Source of the DNA: Cyclobacterium salsum
Lineage (GTDB): Bacteria > Bacteroidota > Bacteroidia > Cytophagales > Cyclobacteriaceae
Assembly: GCF_010119245.1 (NCBI RefSeq)
Contig: NZ_WNKG01000004.1
Location: 124,001 to 188,000, forward strand
Direction of reading: 5' to 3'
Length of the DNA stretch: 64,000 nucleotides
Part shown: positions 8,540 through 17,518 of the stretch, piece by piece
Numbering within the stretch: the stretch's first letter is position 1
Layout: every line of letters starts with the position of its first letter
The notes under the pieces: generated by a model
Database searches by the model: none
Told to the model about the DNA's origin: nothing
The model's input: the letters and a program-made list of their open reading frames with translations, nothing else
Program-made: the position numbers and the translations under genes

Positions 8540-11476
8540 TCAGGCCAGCAGTGCTGAAATGTCTTCCTTCGAGAGGCTTTTGATGAAACTTTCCTCGGTA
8601 CTTATCAATTCACCCGCTAGTGCCATTTTTCTTTCCTGTAGGGCCATAATTTTTTCTTCCACTGAATTTCTTGTAATGAATTTATAAATCATGACTTTAT
8701 TTTGCTGACCTATCCGGTGAGCCCTGTCTATTGCCTGGGATTCGACTGCGGGGTTCCACCAGGGGTCCAGTAGAAATACATATTCTGCCTTTGTCAGGTT
8801 AAGACCCACACCTCCGGCCTTTAGTGAAATAAGGAACACTTGAATCGACGGATCTTCCTGAAATTGGGTAACCTGCGCCTGCCGGTCTTTGGTAGCTCCA
8901 TCTAAATAGGCGAACGGCATCTTCTCTTGTTTTAAAAACTGCTTTACGATGCCCAAATGCCGGACAAACTGGCTAAATATCAGTACCTTATGCCCTTCAC
9001 TTACGGTAGACTTAACCATATGCATTATATCTTCCAGCTTACCGGAATCGCCCTGATAGTTTTCATCCGCCATTTTTGGATGATTGGCCATTTGGCGGAG
9101 TTGTGTCAATCCTCGAAGTAATGTAAGGGATTTTTGGGAAACGCCAGGTATGGCCAATTCGTTAATGATTTTATCCCGGTAATAGGCTTTGACTTCTTCA
9201 TAGGCTTTTTCCTGCGCCTCCGTCATGGTGGAGTACTTTACATTGACAACCTTCTCGGGTAGATCGGTTGCCACCTGGGACTTAAGCCTGCGCAGGATAA
9301 AGGGCTTGATCATGGCATTTAATTTCAGGATTTTATCCTTATCATTTTTTTTCTCTATAGGCATCAAAAACTGTTTCTTGAATGCTGCTTGCCCGCCAAG
9401 AAGGCCTCTATTAATAAAATTCATCTGTGACCACAGGTCCATGGTACCATTCTCTACCGGAGTTCCTGTTAAGATTAATTTATGGTTACTATTTAGCTGA
9501 ATGACCGCTTTTGAAATAATACTATCAGGATTTTTGATCGCCTGAGACTCGTCCAGAATGATATAGTTAAAATAAAACGCTTTCAAAATATCAATATCAA
9601 GGCGGGTAATTCCGTATGAGGTCAGCACCAGGTCGTACTGTCCAAACTGGTTGCTGTCTTTGACGCGTTGGGTACCCGTATAGATAAGAATCTTGAGTTT
9701 TGGGGTAAATTTTTTAGCCTCCAGCTCCCAGTTATAAATCAGGGATGTAGGCATTACCAGCAGGGAGGTGGTCCCCTCCGACCGTTCTTTCTCCATGGCC
9801 AAAAACGCCAGGGTTTGTACTGTTTTTCCCAGGCCCATATCATCTGCCAGGCATCCTCCAAAATGATATTCATTGAGAAAGCGCATCCAATTATAACCAG
9901 CTTTCTGATAGGGACGAAGGGTTCCTTTAAAATAACCCGACAATTCGTAATCATCAATGTTGGAAAAATCCTTTAGCTTTTTCAATCGCTCACTCAGTGA
10001 AAGATTGATCAGATTTCCCTTTTCGAGCTCCTGAGCAAGGGCAATGTGGTGTTTCTTTAATTTAAAACTACCCTGATCCGCTTCTTTTTCTTCCATAAAA
10101 GAAAAAATCTCTGCGTAATTTACAAACCAGGACTTCGGAATAATGGCTACCTCGTTATTAGGAAGTTCAATTTCCGTCTTCCCTTTCATCAGTAATTTCC
10201 TGAATTTCACAAAGGAAATTTCATGATCTCCAAAAGTAACCGTCGCCTCAACGTCAAACCAATCAATCTTTTCGGCAATTTTTACATTAATCTTTGCCGA
10301 ACCAATGAAATATTTCTTCCCTTTCTCCTGGGTCGCCTGATGGATGTTTATACCTAAATCATCCAGTTCCGGCCTGTGATTGATAATCCAGTCGTAGGCA
10401 TCCCGCTTGTTCATGGGGAAGCGGCCATTCCGTACCGGCAAGCCTTTGGATTTTAAAAAATCACTGTAAAAGTTCTCCTTTGAAAGATCCCGAACCACTT
10501 TATAAAAGGTGTAATCGTCTCCATTTTTTTCCAATTCCACATTGGTGGGCTTTGCCTGGTCTGCGCGAAAAGTAAAATCTCCATAGGTAAACCGAAGGTC
10601 AAACACCATCTTTTCCTCATCCTCCAAACCGGTATTTTTCCCAAACATGTCAACCGTAGGATTGCCAGGCAAATCTCCTAAAAACAGGACCGGCTCCGGG
10701 TTGGATCGATTCACCTTTATGGTGAAACCCTTGGCAAATACATCAAAGGAGGCGACCAACTGGGTTACAAATTTCTGGTAATACGATTCTTCTACCTTTT
10801 TAGGGATGACGATGAATTTTTTGTTCAGAAAAGGCAATAATTTTTTCCCATCTACATCCTTCTCAAAACTAAAAAGCCGGGAATTCACTACCAGCCAGGC
10901 GGGCTGATGACAAATGAGGTAACTTCCCATGTATTGCCATTCCAATTTTTCGCTCTGATACTTTAGGGTGGGAAAATAATGGGTATTGTCTTCATTTCTC
11001 CTAAAATGAAATAAAACCGACGCTTTTTCGGGCATGATCTGGATTTCTTTCCAGACCGGATTCCCATCATTGCCCATTTCAAACAGCCGCTTATGCTTGA
11101 TATTATCCAGGATTTTGGACCGCGTTATCTCCAGCTTTCCTTCGATCAGTTTCTGAATTTCCTTATTCGCCTGAGTGGATTGGTTTTGATCGAAGACTTT
11201 TCGCAAAAACTCCTTGGGCTTGGTATTCTTTGCATTGTATTTCTTTACAATGGCTTCCTGCTGCATGCTGTCCATTAGCCGGATCAACTCCAGGTCGGTC
11301 TCATCCAGCCCCTCCCCGAATTCCCTGGCATTTTGATAAGAAATATTTTGGTAGGCAAAAGATAACCTGCCTTTCTCATCCAGCTGTACAGCAAAGGATT
11401 CAAAAAGGATCCCCAGAAACTCATGGCTGAAAAGGGAATAAACGATTTCAAATGGCTTGTCAGAAGCTACTTTCAT
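8540..11476 (-). CDS. SNF2-family DEAD/DEAH-box ATPase (Swi2/Snf2 translocase)
   Basis: A 978-residue protein: a roughly 500-residue N-terminal region without a recognisable zinc finger, then a complete two-lobed SNF2 ATPase. Motif I is DDMGLGKT (545-552), motif II is DESQ (642-645) instead of DEAH, motif III is LTGTPVEN (669-676), motif V is GGVGLNL (888-894) and motif VI is QAIDRAHRIGQ (914-924). Bacterial SNF2 proteins translocate on DNA; the E. coli relative RapA recycles RNA polymerase, but this protein lacks RapA's Tudor-like N-terminal domains as far as I can see. It stands alone among housekeeping genes, with no methylase or nuclease partner that would suggest a defence island. Confidence 0.88.
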   Translation of the reverse strand: MKVASDKPFEIVYSLFSHEFLGILFESFAVQLDEKGRLSFAYQNISYQNAREFGEGLDETDLELIRLMDSMQQEAIVKKYNAKNTKPKEFLRKVFDQNQSTQANKEIQKLIEGKLEITRSKILDNIKHKRLFEMGNDGNPVWKEIQIMPEKASVLFHFRRNEDNTHYFPTLKYQSEKLEWQYMGSYLICHQPAWLVVNSRLFSFEKDVDGKKLLPFLNKKFIVIPKKVEESYYQKFVTQLVASFDVFAKGFTIKVNRSNPEPVLFLGDLPGNPTVDMFGKNTGLEDEEKMVFDLRFTYGDFTFRADQAKPTNVELEKNGDDYTFYKVVRDLSKENFYSDFLKSKGLPVRNGRFPMNKRDAYDWIINHRPELDDLGINIHQATQEKGKKYFIGSAKINVKIAEKIDWFDVEATVTFGDHEISFVKFRKLLMKGKTEIELPNNEVAIIPKSWFVNYAEIFSFMEEKEADQGSFKLKKHHIALAQELEKGNLINLSLSERLKKLKDFSNIDDYELSGYFKGTLRPYQKAGYNWMRFLNEYHFGGCLADDMGLGKTVQTLAFLAMEKERSEGTTSLLVMPTSLIYNWELEAKKFTPKLKILIYTGTQRVKDSNQFGQYDLVLTSYGITRLDIDILKAFYFNYIILDESQAIKNPDSIISKAVIQLNSNHKLILTGTPVENGTMDLWSQMNFINRGLLGGQAAFKKQFLMPIEKKNDKDKILKLNAMIKPFILRRLKSQVATDLPEKVVNVKYSTMTEAQEKAYEEVKAYYRDKIINELAIPGVSQKSLTLLRGLTQLRQMANHPKMADENYQGDSGKLEDIMHMVKSTVSEGHKVLIFSQFVRHLGIVKQFLKQEKMPFAYLDGATKDRQAQVTQFQEDPSIQVFLISLKAGGVGLNLTKAEYVFLLDPWWNPAVESQAIDRAHRIGQQNKVMIYKFITRNSVEEKIMALQERKMALAGELISTEESFIKSLSKEDISALLA

Positions 11477-11586
11477 GGAGGCTGTTTTTGAACAAAATCA
11501 AAATTAATACTGCTGGTTTTTGAAATTGGCAGTTTGCAAATTACAGAAATATTTAAAAAAATTAAACAGATCATCCATTTAATCGC

Positions 11587-12810
11587 CTACAAATGCTGCG
11601 TGGTATTTACTTTTGCAGCGATCCGGGCAGGACGGTAAGAGGCCAGCATGGTAATGACAATAACACTCAAGCTGGTGTATAGAAAATCCGTCCATTGCAT
11701 TTTTACCGGGTAGGCATCTACTACAGAAGAAGTAATCCCCAGCGAGACCAAACCAAACCTGTCCTGTACCCAGCATATTAAAAACCCGAGGATCAAACCT
11801 GCCAATGCCCCGGAAAAGGCGATAATAGCTCCTTCTTTCAAAAAGATGGATCGGATAAATCTCCGAGTTCCTCCCATGGAAATTAATACCGCAATATCCT
11901 TTTTCTTTTCTATGGCCAACATACTTAATGAAAAAAAGATGTTAAATGAGGCTACTGCCAGAATAAAAGTGAGCGTTAGAAATACGAATAGTTTTTCCAG
12001 CCGTATGGTCATCAAAAGACTGGCATGCTGTTCGTCACTGTCCTTGACCGTAAAGTCCGGACCGAGCAATTCCCGCAAAGCTCGCTTAACTGTCTGAATA
12101 GAATAACCATCTGCTACCATTATTTCCAGTGCACTACGCCTGTTCCCATATTCCAGCAAACTGGCGGCAAAATTCAACGGCACAATCACGTATTCGTCGT
12201 CATATTGTTTCTCAACGCTAAAAATACCGGCTGGCCGAATAAGCTCCCGGTTATACATACTACTGGGGTCAATGCTTCCTGCCCTGGGCTCCCTGGGATA
12301 AAACACCTGCATCAATTCAAACTCATCATCTAAATCCATCAGCAAAAAGTAGGAAAGCCCCCTACCGAGAATGGCTTGGGGCCTTTCCGCTTCCCCAAGG
12401 CTCATTTCTCCCACGAGCTGTCCGTTTTCAAACCTATTCTGATCTAGGAAATTATCCGACACCCCCTTGAGAGTAGCCACCACCTGATGGTCTCCATACC
12501 GTACCAGGGCATTGTCTTCGATAACTTCCGTTAAAATAGCGACTCCCTCCATTCTTTCTAAGGAGGAAAGGAAGGCTTCATCCACCGGAAACGACTTTCC
12601 CAGGACCGGCATGACTTTCAAGTCTGCATCAAAGGAAGCGTACAAGCCTTTGATTAAATCTTCTAATCCATTGAAGACGGACAAAACTACGACCAGTGCC
12701 ATGGTCCCCACAGCTACGCCGATCATGGAGATTCTTGACAGAACGGTGATAAAGTTCTTCTTAGCTTTACTCCTGAAATACCGGGCCGCTATAAAATAGG
12801 ATAAGTTCAA
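11587..12810 (-). CDS. LolC/LolE-type ABC transporter permease (FtsX superfamily)
   Basis: A 407-residue inner-membrane permease. A first membrane helix at about residues 22-46 follows the cytoplasmic segment YFIAARYFRSKAKKN. A large periplasmic MacB-like core covers about 50-270, and three C-terminal helices (about 275-300, 320-345 and 368-390) form the FtsX domain. The layout matches LolC/E proteins that extract lipoproteins from the inner membrane with the LolD ATPase; no ATPase gene is adjacent here. It starts 11 bases after the rbfA stop and is probably translated from the same message. Confidence 0.83.
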   Translation of the reverse strand: MNLSYFIAARYFRSKAKKNFITVLSRISMIGVAVGTMALVVVLSVFNGLEDLIKGLYASFDADLKVMPVLGKSFPVDEAFLSSLERMEGVAILTEVIEDNALVRYGDHQVVATLKGVSDNFLDQNRFENGQLVGEMSLGEAERPQAILGRGLSYFLLMDLDDEFELMQVFYPREPRAGSIDPSSMYNRELIRPAGIFSVEKQYDDEYVIVPLNFAASLLEYGNRRSALEIMVADGYSIQTVKRALRELLGPDFTVKDSDEQHASLLMTIRLEKLFVFLTLTFILAVASFNIFFSLSMLAIEKKKDIAVLISMGGTRRFIRSIFLKEGAIIAFSGALAGLILGFLICWVQDRFGLVSLGITSSVVDAYPVKMQWTDFLYTSLSVIVITMLASYRPARIAAKVNTTQHL

Positions 12811-12821
12811 CCTGGCAGGAA

Positions 12822-13205
12822 TTAATTTTCAGGATCATTTTCGTCTTCATCAGGGGCATCGGGGATATCCAGGTTGGAAATAACATCGTCCATGTGCTGT
12901 GCATAGGCTGCCGATTCATCCAGGTAAAAAACCAATTCAGGAATAATCCGAACGGATTTTCCGATCCGGTTTCCCAAAAACTTCCGGATCTGACCTTTGT
13001 TATCATTTATTCGGGAATAAAGTTGCTGATTATCAGCTAATAAAAAACTTAAATTTATCTTGGCTACCCCTAAATCCGGACTCATCAATACTCGGGTGAC
13101 CGTTACCATGGCCTTTCCAACCAAAGGTTTTCCCTCGCGCTGAAAAAGCTCTCCAAGCTCCTTTTGAATCAATTTGGAATATTTTTGTTGACGCTTACTT
13201 TCCAT
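12822..13205 (-). CDS. rbfA: Ribosome-binding factor A
   Basis: A 127-residue KH-fold protein that binds the immature 30S subunit and aids 16S 5'-end maturation, important in the cold. The N-terminus ESKRQQKYSKLIQKELGELF and the later RVLMSPDLGVAKINLSF are typical. An in-frame GTG at 13226 would extend it by seven residues, but the predicted -7 element overlaps that codon, so ATG 13205 is the likely start. The acidic C-terminal tail (DAPDEDENDPEN) is normal. The LolC/E-type permease follows by 11 bases. Confidence 0.9.
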   Translation of the reverse strand: MESKRQQKYSKLIQKELGELFQREGKPLVGKAMVTVTRVLMSPDLGVAKINLSFLLADNQQLYSRINDNKGQIRKFLGNRIGKSVRIIPELVFYLDESAAYAQHMDDVISNLDIPDAPDEDENDPEN

Positions 13206-13225
13206 GCTGACATTTTTATTATTCA

Positions 13226-13233
13226 CAAATTTA
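13226..13233 (-). promoter_or_regulatory. -7 promoter element for rbfA
   Basis: The minus strand reads TAAATTTG, a full TAnnTTTG match. Transcription would start near 13220, which rules out the GTG at 13226 and supports ATG 13205 with a leader of about 15 bases. A second match, TATCTTTG, lies further upstream at 13279-13286 on the same strand. Confidence 0.5.
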
Positions 13234-13290
13234 GTGAAATATACGGGTAACCTTTAATTTCGTAAATTGAGTTTTAAACAAAGATAGGCC

Positions 13291-14694
13291 TTGCTCGAAT
13301 TTTTCAAAATTAATGACCCCTTACGAATGGTAGGAATCCTTTTTCTCCTACTGGTTTTTCGTATTCCTTATTTTTTAATGGACATACCCCTTACCCAGCC
13401 AGAGTTGCTTTGGCAAATGATTGGTGAGCGGGCAGCTTCCGGAAACCTACCTTATGTGGATACCATAGATGGGACCGGGCCATTTTCGGTTTTGGTTTAC
13501 TGGTTAAACTACCTCCTGGCCGCCAACTCGCTGAGTTCCTTCCGGATAATTTCCTTTTTTATCATCCTATTTCAGATCTATTATACCAACGAATTGTTGA
13601 TAAAAATAAATGCATACGAGGAATCGAACTTCATTCCGGCATTCGTTATGACCATTCTATTTCAGCTTTCGTTTGATTTTCTAACCCTTTCGCCTGCCTT
13701 AATGGGGAGTACTTTTGTATTACTGGCACTCGGCCATCTATTGCAGCAAACCACTATCAACGCCAATACCGTCCCGGCTATCCTCCTGATGGGTTTTTGG
13801 GCGGGAGTGGCCTTTTGTTTCCATTTTGCTTACCTGGTCTTCCTTCCCTTTCTGATTTTAGCTGCGGTGCTGATCATTGGGTTTTCTTTCCAACAGTTAT
13901 GCCTTTTACTTACAGCCTACCTGTTACCGCTCTCTTTTTGCGCTGTTTTCTTTTTTATGCAGGAGGGCTTATCTGAATTTATTACCATCTATCTTTTTCT
14001 GAGCTTTCAAGCCGTGCCGGTCCAACATGTTTCGCTCAGCGACCTGCTATTTATTTTTTCCTTCCCGATTGTGCTTGCCCTTTTTGGGTATTTTAAAAAC
14101 AATCTCCTTCGCCGGATGAATGTTACGCAACAAAAACAGAATCAATTATTGCTGGTTTTTCTTTTGGTAAACCTGGCTTCTTTTTTCTTGGTGGACCGCA
14201 TCAGTCCCTATCAGTTTCTGGCCATGTTACCCGCACTGGCATATTTTACCACACACTTATTTAACCTAAGCAACAAGCGTATGTTGCAGCAGACCTTAAT
14301 TTATGGCTACCTGATCCTTCTTCCGCTTATTGGATACAGTTGGGTATTTTATCAAATCGAATCACCTTCTTTTGACACCTATGTTGTTCGCCAGAAAGTA
14401 TCATCTGGACAACCCGCTTCAGAAAAAATCATGGTCCTGGGAGAAAGCCTCGAAAAATACACGCGTACCGGGACTGCGAATCCTTATTTAAATTTCAGGC
14501 TGACCCGGGTCTATTTTGAGCAAATGAATGCCATGGAACGAAAAATGAAATTTTTACGTGACCTCCGGAAAGAATCTCCTGATATCATCATCGACGAAGA
14601 AGGGTTATACCAGGAATGGTCAAGGAATATCCCTTCCTTAGAAACAATGTACCGTCCCGAAAAGGATGGAGTCATCCGGAAAATCAGTAATTGA
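13291..14694 (+). CDS. Multi-pass membrane protein, glycosyltransferase-like/DUF6427-like
   Basis: A 467-residue integral membrane protein with roughly 10-12 hydrophobic helices, followed by a soluble C-terminal domain of about 110 residues (from about 355). The N-terminus FFKINDPLRM followed by helices, and the loop with ERAASGNLPYVD, recall Bacteroidota membrane proteins of the DUF6427 / polyprenyl-phosphate glycosyltransferase-like group; I cannot name the substrate. The start is a TTG at 13291; the next ATG (13327) would remove the conserved FFxINDP segment. It is divergent from rbfA and ends 40 bases before rpiB, which converges on it. Confidence 0.65.
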   Translation: MLEFFKINDPLRMVGILFLLLVFRIPYFLMDIPLTQPELLWQMIGERAASGNLPYVDTIDGTGPFSVLVYWLNYLLAANSLSSFRIISFFIILFQIYYTNELLIKINAYEESNFIPAFVMTILFQLSFDFLTLSPALMGSTFVLLALGHLLQQTTINANTVPAILLMGFWAGVAFCFHFAYLVFLPFLILAAVLIIGFSFQQLCLLLTAYLLPLSFCAVFFFMQEGLSEFITIYLFLSFQAVPVQHVSLSDLLFIFSFPIVLALFGYFKNNLLRRMNVTQQKQNQLLLVFLLVNLASFFLVDRISPYQFLAMLPALAYFTTHLFNLSNKRMLQQTLIYGYLILLPLIGYSWVFYQIESPSFDTYVVRQKVSSGQPASEKIMVLGESLEKYTRTGTANPYLNFRLTRVYFEQMNAMERKMKFLRDLRKESPDIIIDEEGLYQEWSRNIPSLETMYRPEKDGVIRKISN

Positions 14695-14734
14695 CTTCCT
14701 CTATAAAAGAGCCTTCAGCCCCCTTCCGAAAATT

Positions 14735-15169
14735 CTAACAAGGTATTTTGTTCACTCTACGAGCATGCCGGCCCCCTTCGAACTCGGTGTTAAGGAACCT
14801 AAAAACCATCTTTTCGACCAATTCGAAAGACACAAAGCGGGAGGGTACGGAAATCAGGTTGGCATCATTATGCTGCCGGGCCAGTGCAGCCAGCTCCTCA
14901 TTCCAACAGATAGCGGCACGAATACCCTGATGCTTATTGGCCGTGATGGCAACCCCATTTCCACTACCACACAAAAGGACTCCCTGCTTGAATTCGCCCG
15001 ACTCCACCGCTTCACACAAGGGATGGATATAGTCCGGATAATCTACCGAAGCGTCGGTATAGGGTCCAAAATCCCGGACCTCATACCCTTCTTTTTTTAA
15101 TATCACTATCAGTCTTTCCTTGTAGGCAAAGCCTGCATGATCTCCGCCGATGGCAATTGTTTTAGACAT
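14735..15169 (-). CDS. rpiB: Ribose-5-phosphate isomerase B
   Basis: A 144-residue RpiB/LacAB sugar-phosphate isomerase interconverting ribose-5-phosphate and ribulose-5-phosphate in the pentose phosphate pathway. The N-terminus IAIGGDHAGFAYKE carries the phosphate-binding Asp-His, and LLCGSGNGVAITANK contains the catalytic cysteine and anion-binding loop. It is the last gene of a leftward operon glyA-tatC-rpiB with gaps of 13 and 11 bases. Allose-6-phosphate isomerase activity is possible for this fold but the context gives no support for it. Confidence 0.92.
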   Translation of the reverse strand: MSKTIAIGGDHAGFAYKERLIVILKKEGYEVRDFGPYTDASVDYPDYIHPLCEAVESGEFKQGVLLCGSGNGVAITANKHQGIRAAICWNEELAALARQHNDANLISVPSRFVSFELVEKMVFRFLNTEFEGGRHARRVNKIPC

Positions 15170-15180
15170 TACTGGGTAGG

Positions 15181-16026
15181 TTAAAATCCGTTTTCTAACT
15201 CTTCTTCCCTGCGCTTTTTCTCTAGCCTTTTGGCAATGATTATTCCGGCTTCATAAAGCACCAATATAGGCATAGCAATAAGTATTTGACTAATCACGTC
15301 CGGTGGCGTAATGAGCGCAGACAACACCAATATAACCACGATGGCATGTCGCCGGTATGTTTTTAACATCAACGATGAAACCAAGCCTGCCTGGGTAAGA
15401 AAATAAATAACTATGGGCAATTGAAACATTACAGCTGATGCCAATACTAACATGGACAAAGTGGACACGTAAGAAGTAATGTCAAATTCATTCGCAATGG
15501 AAGGATCCAACTGGTAGTTGGATAAGAAATTAATCGAAAGTGGCGACAGGATGTAATACCCAAAACTTGCTCCCATAAAGAACAGTAAACTTACAAAAAA
15601 CACGGCACCGCGTGCTGCGTTTTTTTCCTTAGCATACAATCCCGGACTGATAAACCGCCACACTTCCCAGAAAACATAGGGAAAGGCAGCAATCAACCCG
15701 ATCACCAAACTGGATGTGATGTGCATGGAAAACTGCCCTGTCATCTGCCGACTTTGAATGATAAAAGGCAACTTCTCGATACATAGCGCAGGTAGAGAAA
15801 AGAAATCTGATAACTGGCAAAGAACCCGGTAAGTAACAAAGTCTATCTTGGATGGACCAAGGATCACCTGGCCAAAAACAAACCCTTTGGCCAGGAAAGC
15901 AAGCACCATAAAAACCAAGATGGCGGATATAGATCGCAACAGGTGCCACCTCAGTTGCTCCAAATGGTCCAGGAAGGACATGCCATTATCTTCTTCCTCT
16001 TCTTCGTTATATTGATCCAGTGCCAC
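15181..16026 (-). CDS. tatC: Sec-independent protein translocase subunit TatC
   Basis: A 281-residue inner-membrane protein with six predicted helices. The cytoplasmic N-terminal motif MSFLDHLEQLRWHLLRS carries the glutamate-containing HLEQLR that recognises the twin-arginine signal. Between helices 1 and 2 there is a longer loop than in E. coli (about residues 55-110), containing three cysteines. The C-terminus is Lys/Glu-rich and cytoplasmic. No tatA gene lies in the window. A Tat substrate is present: the PhoX-like protein at 48.7-50.2 kb has an RRKFIKAS signal. It lies between glyA and rpiB in an operon. Confidence 0.93.
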   Translation of the reverse strand: MALDQYNEEEEEDNGMSFLDHLEQLRWHLLRSISAILVFMVLAFLAKGFVFGQVILGPSKIDFVTYRVLCQLSDFFSLPALCIEKLPFIIQSRQMTGQFSMHITSSLVIGLIAAFPYVFWEVWRFISPGLYAKEKNAARGAVFFVSLLFFMGASFGYYILSPLSINFLSNYQLDPSIANEFDITSYVSTLSMLVLASAVMFQLPIVIYFLTQAGLVSSLMLKTYRRHAIVVILVLSALITPPDVISQILIAMPILVLYEAGIIIAKRLEKKRREEELENGF

Positions 16027-16039
16027 GTAGGTTTATTAT

Positions 16040-17308
16040 TTAGTATAAGGGAAATTGAACCATCCACTCGTTTACTTCAGCCTTGATTGTCGCCAGTTGA
16101 TCGTCTTGCTCGTGATGAATAAGGGAGCGATCTATCAACTCGACAATCTTTTTCATATCCTGCTCCTTGAGTCCACGGGTTGTCACCGCTGCCGTACCAA
16201 TTCGCATTCCGGAAGTTACAAAGGGTGATTTTGTATCAAAAGGAACCATGTTTTTATTGATGGTAATATCCACTTTCCCAAGGGTTTCCTCGGCGATTTT
16301 ACCGGTTAATCCCTTGTTTCGCAAGTCAATTAGCATCAAATGATTGTCTGTACCTCCTGAAATCAATTGGTACCCTTTTGCAACAAACGCCTCGGCCATT
16401 ACGGATGCATTTTTCTTTACCTGCACCACATAATCCATATACTCATCTGTAAGCGCCTCCTGAAAGGCGATGGCTTTAGCGGCAATGATGTGCTCCAAAG
16501 GACCTCCTTGTGTTCCCGGGAAAACTCCTGAATCCAACAGGGAAGACATTTTGCGAAGTTCTCCTTTAGGTGTTTTGACACCAAAAGGATTATCAAAATC
16601 TTCCCGCATCAAGATCAGTCCTCCACGGGGTCCACGCAAGGTCTTATGGGTAGTGGTGGTTACCACATGACAAAACTCCAGCGGATCTTTCAACAATCCA
16701 CGGGCAATAAGTCCCGAAGGATGGGAAATATCTGCGAGTAAAATCGCTCCTACCTGGTCAGCGATCTGCCGAAGCCTTTCGTAATCCCAATCCCGGCTAT
16801 AGGCTGAGGCACCACAAATCAGTAGTTTGGGGCTCACCGCAACCGCTTTTTCCTCCACCTTATCATAGTCGATTACTCCGGTAGCTTCTTCTACCCCGTA
16901 AAAATGGGGGTCGTATAGTTTTCCGGAAAAATTGACCGGAGAACCATGGGTCAGGTGTCCTCCATGAGAAAGATCAAAACCCAAAATAGCATCTCCAGCA
17001 TTCAGGCAAGCTAAAAACACGGCCGCATTGGCTTGTGCACCCGAGTGGGGTTGCACATTCGCCCAGGAAGCGCCAAAAAGCTCTTTGGCCCGGTCGATGG
17101 CAATTTGCTCAATTTCATCCACCACTTCACAGCCGCCATAATACCTTTTTTTCGGTAAGCCTTCTGCATATTTATTGGTGAGTACACTGCCAGCCGCCTC
17201 CATGACTTGTTTACTGGTGAAGTTCTCTGAAGCGATTAGCTCTATTCCTCTCTTTTGTCGGTCCTCTTCCCTGGCGATCAGGTCAAATACTAGTTGATCT
17301 CGTTTCAT
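16040..17308 (-). CDS. glyA: Serine hydroxymethyltransferase
   Basis: A 422-residue PLP enzyme that converts serine and tetrahydrofolate to glycine and 5,10-methylene-tetrahydrofolate. The PLP lysine is Lys222 in [14 protein letters not shown]; other landmarks are ELIASENF (23-30), [15 protein letters not shown] (about 45-59) and QPHSGAQAN (86-94). Length and motifs are standard. It is the first gene of the glyA-tatC-rpiB operon and has a well-spaced promoter 90 bases upstream. Confidence 0.95.
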   Translation of the reverse strand: MKRDQLVFDLIAREEDRQKRGIELIASENFTSKQVMEAAGSVLTNKYAEGLPKKRYYGGCEVVDEIEQIAIDRAKELFGASWANVQPHSGAQANAAVFLACLNAGDAILGFDLSHGGHLTHGSPVNFSGKLYDPHFYGVEEATGVIDYDKVEEKAVAVSPKLLICGASAYSRDWDYERLRQIADQVGAILLADISHPSGLIARGLLKDPLEFCHVVTTTTHKTLRGPRGGLILMREDFDNPFGVKTPKGELRKMSSLLDSGVFPGTQGGPLEHIIAAKAIAFQEALTDEYMDYVVQVKKNASVMAEAFVAKGYQLISGGTDNHLMLIDLRNKGLTGKIAEETLGKVDITINKNMVPFDTKSPFVTSGMRIGTAAVTTRGLKEQDMKKIVELIDRSLIHHEQDDQLATIKAEVNEWMVQFPLY

Positions 17309-17397
17309 GTGGTGATCCAGTCATATTGCTTTTCTCCCATTCCTCTCTGAAAGGAAAATTTGAAAGTAGCAATCCGGTTGATTTCAAATTCGAATGC

Positions 17398-17428
17398 CAA
17401 AATTACTCCTAAACTATGTATAATCCAA
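17398..17428 (-). promoter_or_regulatory. Promoter of the glyA-tatC-rpiB operon
   Basis: On the minus strand TTGG (17428-17425) is followed after exactly 19 bases by TAATTTTG (17405-17398), a full TAnnTTTG match. The start site would be near 17392, giving a leader of about 84 bases before glyA. I see no riboswitch fold in that leader. Confidence 0.55.
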
Positions 17429-17518
17429 TTGTCTTTTCAAATTGATTGGTCATATGTTCAAGAAAAATCGGACCTGCTCTTCTATTGAGAGGCCAGTCCT
17501 AAAATCCAGCTTCTGAGA

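Noticed and set aside
8540-11476. SNF2 ATPase as part of an anti-phage defence island
   Set aside because: Neighbours are purU and a Lol-type permease; no nuclease, methylase or other defence component is present.
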